The notes beneath the pieces were generated by a model. The model was not told the DNA's origin. It made no database searches and saw nothing but the letters and a program-made list of their open reading frames with translations. The translations under genes and the position numbers were made by a program. This document shows positions 60,640 through 64,000 of a stretch of 64,000 nucleotides of DNA, piece by piece (positions within the stretch are counted from its first letter, which is position 1; each line of letters begins with the position of its first letter). Origin of the DNA: Echeneis naucrates (lineage: Eukaryota; Chordata; Actinopteri; Carangiformes; Echeneidae); the NCBI RefSeq assembly GCF_900963305.1, contig NC_042515.1, positions 12,087,623 to 12,151,622 of the forward strand, read 5' to 3'.

Positions 60640-61150
60640 GTCAATAATAATAATTATATATATATAACTTAAGCTGCAAGCAGCAATGAACTGGCTCTTG
60701 TACACTTGTGCTACTTGGAGGCCCCTGGACTGGACCCTAGGCTGACCCCCATCCAAAAGCCTTAAAGAACTTAAAAAAAAAAAGGTTTTGTTGAGAGTAG
60801 TGTGTGTGTCCGGTCATCTAAGAGGCGTGGTCCTTCAGAGTGACTTCCTGTTGGAGTGTGGTTGTGGGCCCTTCAGACTTTTTGTGTAACTCCTCCTGAG
60901 CCATGTTTGTCTTTGTCCGACAATCCTGAGCGAAGGGCCCAACAGAAGGTGGCACCCTGGAGCCATTTTAGGAACATTTATGATACCAATGAAATCTCGA
61001 CATTTCACGCTGTCCACATTTCCTGAGTTTTGGGGAATGTTTAACTCCCCGATAAGGCCGACAAAAAGGACAATAATGATAATAATAAAATCGCCAAAGG
61101 ATCCTTTAGGGCCTTGGCACAGTTCGGTGCCGGGGCCATAATAACAAAGG
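60640..61150 (+). repeat. Teleost interspersed repeat with 'aagctgcaagcagcaatgaa' start
   Basis: Starts near 'aataataattatatatata' then 'aagctgcaagcagcaatgaa', contains the 'cccaacagaaggtggcaccct' block, an 'aatgataataataaaa' stretch, and a hairpin-like end 'cagttcggtgccggggcc'. I recognise this as a dispersed fish repeat by its words, but do not have a family name. The long minus-strand open frame at 60.8-61.3 kb lies mostly in it and is not a gene. Confidence 0.5.
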
Positions 61151-61750
61151 TCCTTCCCTGTAATAAAATACAACACTGAACTGAACCACTGAAGTCTTTC
61201 CACCTTAAATGCTGTTGGGAGTCTCTCCATGATCTCTCCATGATCCCTCCACGTCAGCTGGACAAGGAGCCTGAAATTGCCAGATTTAAAACAAGGTTTC
61301 CTGAGATTTGGCTTCCAAAATAAAAGCACCAAACCAGTACACATTTCCAGAGTTTAACATTTTTACAACCCCCCTGTATTCAACAAGACACTGAAAAAGA
61401 AAGGGATGATAAAGAAAAGCTGTCTGGTATAACTGAGGAGCCTGAAAATCCACAAAGCTGTCATCGCTTATTTGCTCATCTTCTCACAAAAGATGTGGGG
61501 CAAAAAGATCTGTTCGTCCCTGTTTGTGTAATGATCACACGTGTACAGCACTGACGAAACAATACGAGCCGGCTCACGCTGATTCACTGAGTGAGACTAC
61601 CTTTACTCTGAAAACCTTTGACCAGAAGTAGTAGTTTCTTCACTCTGAAACACATCTGAGAGGGAACTGTGGACCGGATTTCCCCCAAAACTGTGTAGAT
61701 TCAGTCTCCGGTCCTCTGTCTGATGAAAACTGCAGCACCAGGTCCTGAAC

Positions 61751-63150
61751 ATGGTTCACCTCACCGAGTCCGGGATCTGCTGCTCCACCGGAACCGCTTC
61801 AGCAGCGCTGATCCACCTCATCTGCATCGGCTTCAGTCTGTTCATCGGACTTCTGTCCCGACCCGGTTCAAGTGAGTCCAGGATCTGACTGTAGACTCAC
61901 AATCACGCCTCTGCCTCACTCACTCACTCACTCATGTGTTTATTTCAGGTTTGTTTTCCTGGCATCCTTTCCTCATGACTCTGGCTGTAAGTTGGACCTT
62001 TTAAGTCTAAAGTTATTATAGTGCTTAACCAGATAGATCATTTTCTCTATTCATTGTGTAAAAAAATGATCAAGTGGACAAATTGCCACAAATTTTCGGC
62101 ACTGGCAATGCAATGTTTCCATTATGGTTGTCTTGTCCAACAAACCTCAGATTTTTGTCATTTTCATTTGAAAGGACTAAAAGAATATATTGTTAAAATA
62201 GTTAAATTGCAATTTTTTTCCTTTTCAACTGAATGATAAATCAACAAATAGTAGCAGATTGGTAGATAGATTGATGGACAAAAATGACTCAACCATTTTG
62301 ATAATTGAGCTCACATTAAGTAATTTGTGCCAAAAATTCAAATTCAGTTGGAGCTTTTTGACAATAATAAAGTGAAACAAATAAAAAAAAAATGTGCAGA
62401 TGAAGAAATATCTTTCATTCATTCATTCATCTTCTACCGCTTATCCATCTCTGGGTCACAGAGGTTGCTGGAGCCAATCCCAGCTCACACTGAGGGCGGC
62501 GTTCACCCTGGACAGGTCACCAGTCCATCACAGGGCCAACACACAAAGACAGACAGAGACCAACAACCACTCACACTCACACTCAGACCTACAGACAGTT
62601 TAGAGTCACCAATTAACCCAAACATGCATGTTTTGTTTTCCTCCAGTTCTCATTTCTCATGACTGAGGCCATACTAGTCTTCTCCCCCCACGGCTCCCCC
62701 CTCAAAAGGTTTCCACACAAGGTCAAAGGTGGTGTCCACTGGATTCTGCAGTGCCTCTCTGTGTCCTGTGCAGTTCTGGGCCTGGCAGCCATCTCCTACA
62801 ACAAATTCCTGAATGGTAAAGCTCACTTTACCTCGTGGCACGGCCTGCTCGGCTTGCTCACAGTTTGTGTGGTTGTGCTGCAGTCCCTGGCAGCCGTACC
62901 GCTCATCTACCAGACCCTGGCAAAAGGCTGGTCGCTGGCCAAACTGAAACGATACCACGCAGCTTCCGGACTGGTCAGCTACCTGCTCGGCAGTGTCAGC
63001 CTGCTGCTCGGCCTCCGCTCTGCCTGGTTCACTGCTTCTGTCAGGGAACACACCTGGTATCTGTCAGCTCTCTGCCCTGCTCTCAGTGCCCTCGTCATCA
63101 TGAACCAAGTCACCAGAGCTTATGTGGCTAAGAAACGGCTGCAGTCCTGA
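61751..63150 (+). CDS. cyb561d2: Transmembrane cytochrome b561 domain-containing protein 2, 3 coding exons
   Basis: Six-helix membrane protein moving electrons from ascorbate across a membrane, thought to act in ER or vesicle membranes. Exons: 61751-61871, 61949-61986, 62647-63150; 663 nt, 220 residues plus stop (human 222). Seen: four heme-ligand histidines in family spacing (His46 in WHPFLM, His84 in GGVHWIL, His118 in SWHGLLG, His157 in KRYHAASG), six hydrophobic segments and the C-terminal LVIMNQVTRAY block. It is divergent from rassf1, as in human. The second intron holds a SINE fragment nearly touching the exon 3 acceptor. Confidence 0.96.
62418..62635 (-). mobile_element. 5'-truncated V-SINE fragment in cyb561d2 intron
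   Basis: On the minus strand this copy holds the core block ('ggttaattggtgactctaa') and the L2-type tail ending in repeated 'gaatgaatgaatga', but lacks the tRNA-like head. Its upstream end lies about 10-15 nt from the acceptor of the third cyb561d2 exon. Confidence 0.75.
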
Positions 63151-63302
63151 CCAAGGACTCAGATTGAGTTTATAACAAAGCGGCCACTGTTTCTCTTGTG
63201 AGAGAGGTCAATCACATTGATTTGCATGAAAAGAATGAAAAGAGCTCCAACTAGACGTCTCTTAAACAATCTGTCCATGATGCGCCATGACCAAAGGTGG
63301 AA

Positions 63303-63308
63303 AATAAA
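63303..63308 (+). terminator. cyb561d2: First candidate poly(A) signal of cyb561d2
   Basis: AATAAA 153 nt past the stop codon. A second AATAAA is at 63796-63801, so two 3' UTR lengths are possible. Confidence 0.45.
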
Positions 63309-64000
63309 ATCCTGTCCTTTCACTGCCTTTTTACATAACATACAGATTTGTAGCCACTGGTGAAGATACCGGGGTTGTGTATGAGTTTATCCTTCGTCAG
63401 GGATTCACATTCACCCTGTTTTAATGACTTCTGATGTTTTTAGCTATGCTAACTTAAGTTAATGACCAAATATCTGGAAGACTACTTGCTAAACAATGCT
63501 ACAATATCAATAGCATTTGCCAAAGCATAGCCTTAAACGTTTCAGCAGTGTTTTGGACTTAACTACTAAAATGTGACTGGGTGTAACCAGCCTTTCAATA
63601 TTCTGAAGCATTGTCAAGCATTTCAGTTTCAAGATCATAAGAAAGAAAAAAAAAATCTGAAAATAGTTGAACTTAACCATGTCCAAGGCTTTTTTCTTTC
63701 CAGCACAGTGAAAAACATGTTGAATTGCATTTGCATCTCAGGTTTCTTAGTTTTCTATTATCCTGCCTTCCATTACTGACTTTACCATGTGTTTGAATAA
63801 ATGTGAGAATATTATACAAAAAATATGTACTAAATTAAAATGATTTGCAAATAATTCACACTGTAATAGAAGAGTGTTTTATTGTTAAAATAACATTGAT
63901 AACACAGTCATGTTCTGCTTCGATTTAGGCTGCATATAGGAAATTCTTACTGGAGCAGCCATTAATGGGTCAAAGTGAACAAAAGGTTAAAAAACAATTA
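63309..64000. other. Downstream region of cyb561d2 to window edge
   Basis: AT-rich sequence with the second poly(A) candidate at 63796-63801. No further gene was recognised in the last 700 bp. Confidence 0.5.

Noticed and set aside
60835-61344. Long minus-strand open frame of 169 codons
   Set aside because: It lies mostly in a dispersed repeat, has a run of Ile from an ATT-type microsatellite, and shows no domain or splice context.

Overview
The window looks like nuclear DNA of a ray-finned fish, most likely a percomorph teleost (inference). It carries vertebrate genes with short coding exons and mostly GT-AG introns, CpG-rich promoters, tRNA-derived SINEs of the teleost V-SINE type, LINE 3' tails, microsatellites and long G or C runs. 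Nothing prokaryotic, no CRISPR array, and no tRNA or rRNA gene was seen.

Seven protein genes were reconstructed exon by exon; exon phases agree throughout each gene. Minus strand, read from high to low coordinates: rassf1 (53.3-57.4 kb coding, with two alternative first exons matching the A and C isoforms), tusc2 (50.7-51.4 kb), hyal2 (44.9-46.8 kb), abhd14a (35.8-38.6 kb), acy1 (27.3-34.1 kb) and cacna2d2 (23.3 kb down to the left edge; the 3' part lies outside). Plus strand: cyb561d2 (61.75-63.15 kb). From knowledge of the human map, hyal2, tusc2, rassf1, cyb561d2 and cacna2d2 correspond to the 3p21.31 tumour-suppressor cluster, and abhd14a-acy1 to the neighbouring 3p21 pair known for readthrough transcription. 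Here that pair sits between cacna2d2 and hyal2, and no copy of ZMYND10, NPRL2 or TMEM115 was recognised where the human cluster has them.

The genes do not form one pathway. They cover a calcium-channel auxiliary subunit (cacna2d2), N-acetyl-amino-acid hydrolysis (acy1), a membrane-anchored alpha/beta hydrolase (abhd14a), GPI-anchored hyaluronan breakdown (hyal2), a myristoylated mitochondrial or calcium-linked protein (tusc2), a Ras/Hippo scaffold (rassf1) and a transmembrane cytochrome b561 (cyb561d2).

The least explained structure is a large inverted repeat upstream of abhd14a. Its two arms of about 475-495 bp are roughly 98% identical by eye and are separated by about 407 bp holding GC-box-like sequence and a good splice donor. 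Other points of interest are three apparent GC-AG introns in cacna2d2, a SINE fragment lying almost against a cyb561d2 splice acceptor, and a palindromic MITE inside an LTR-like fossil in the first cacna2d2 intron.
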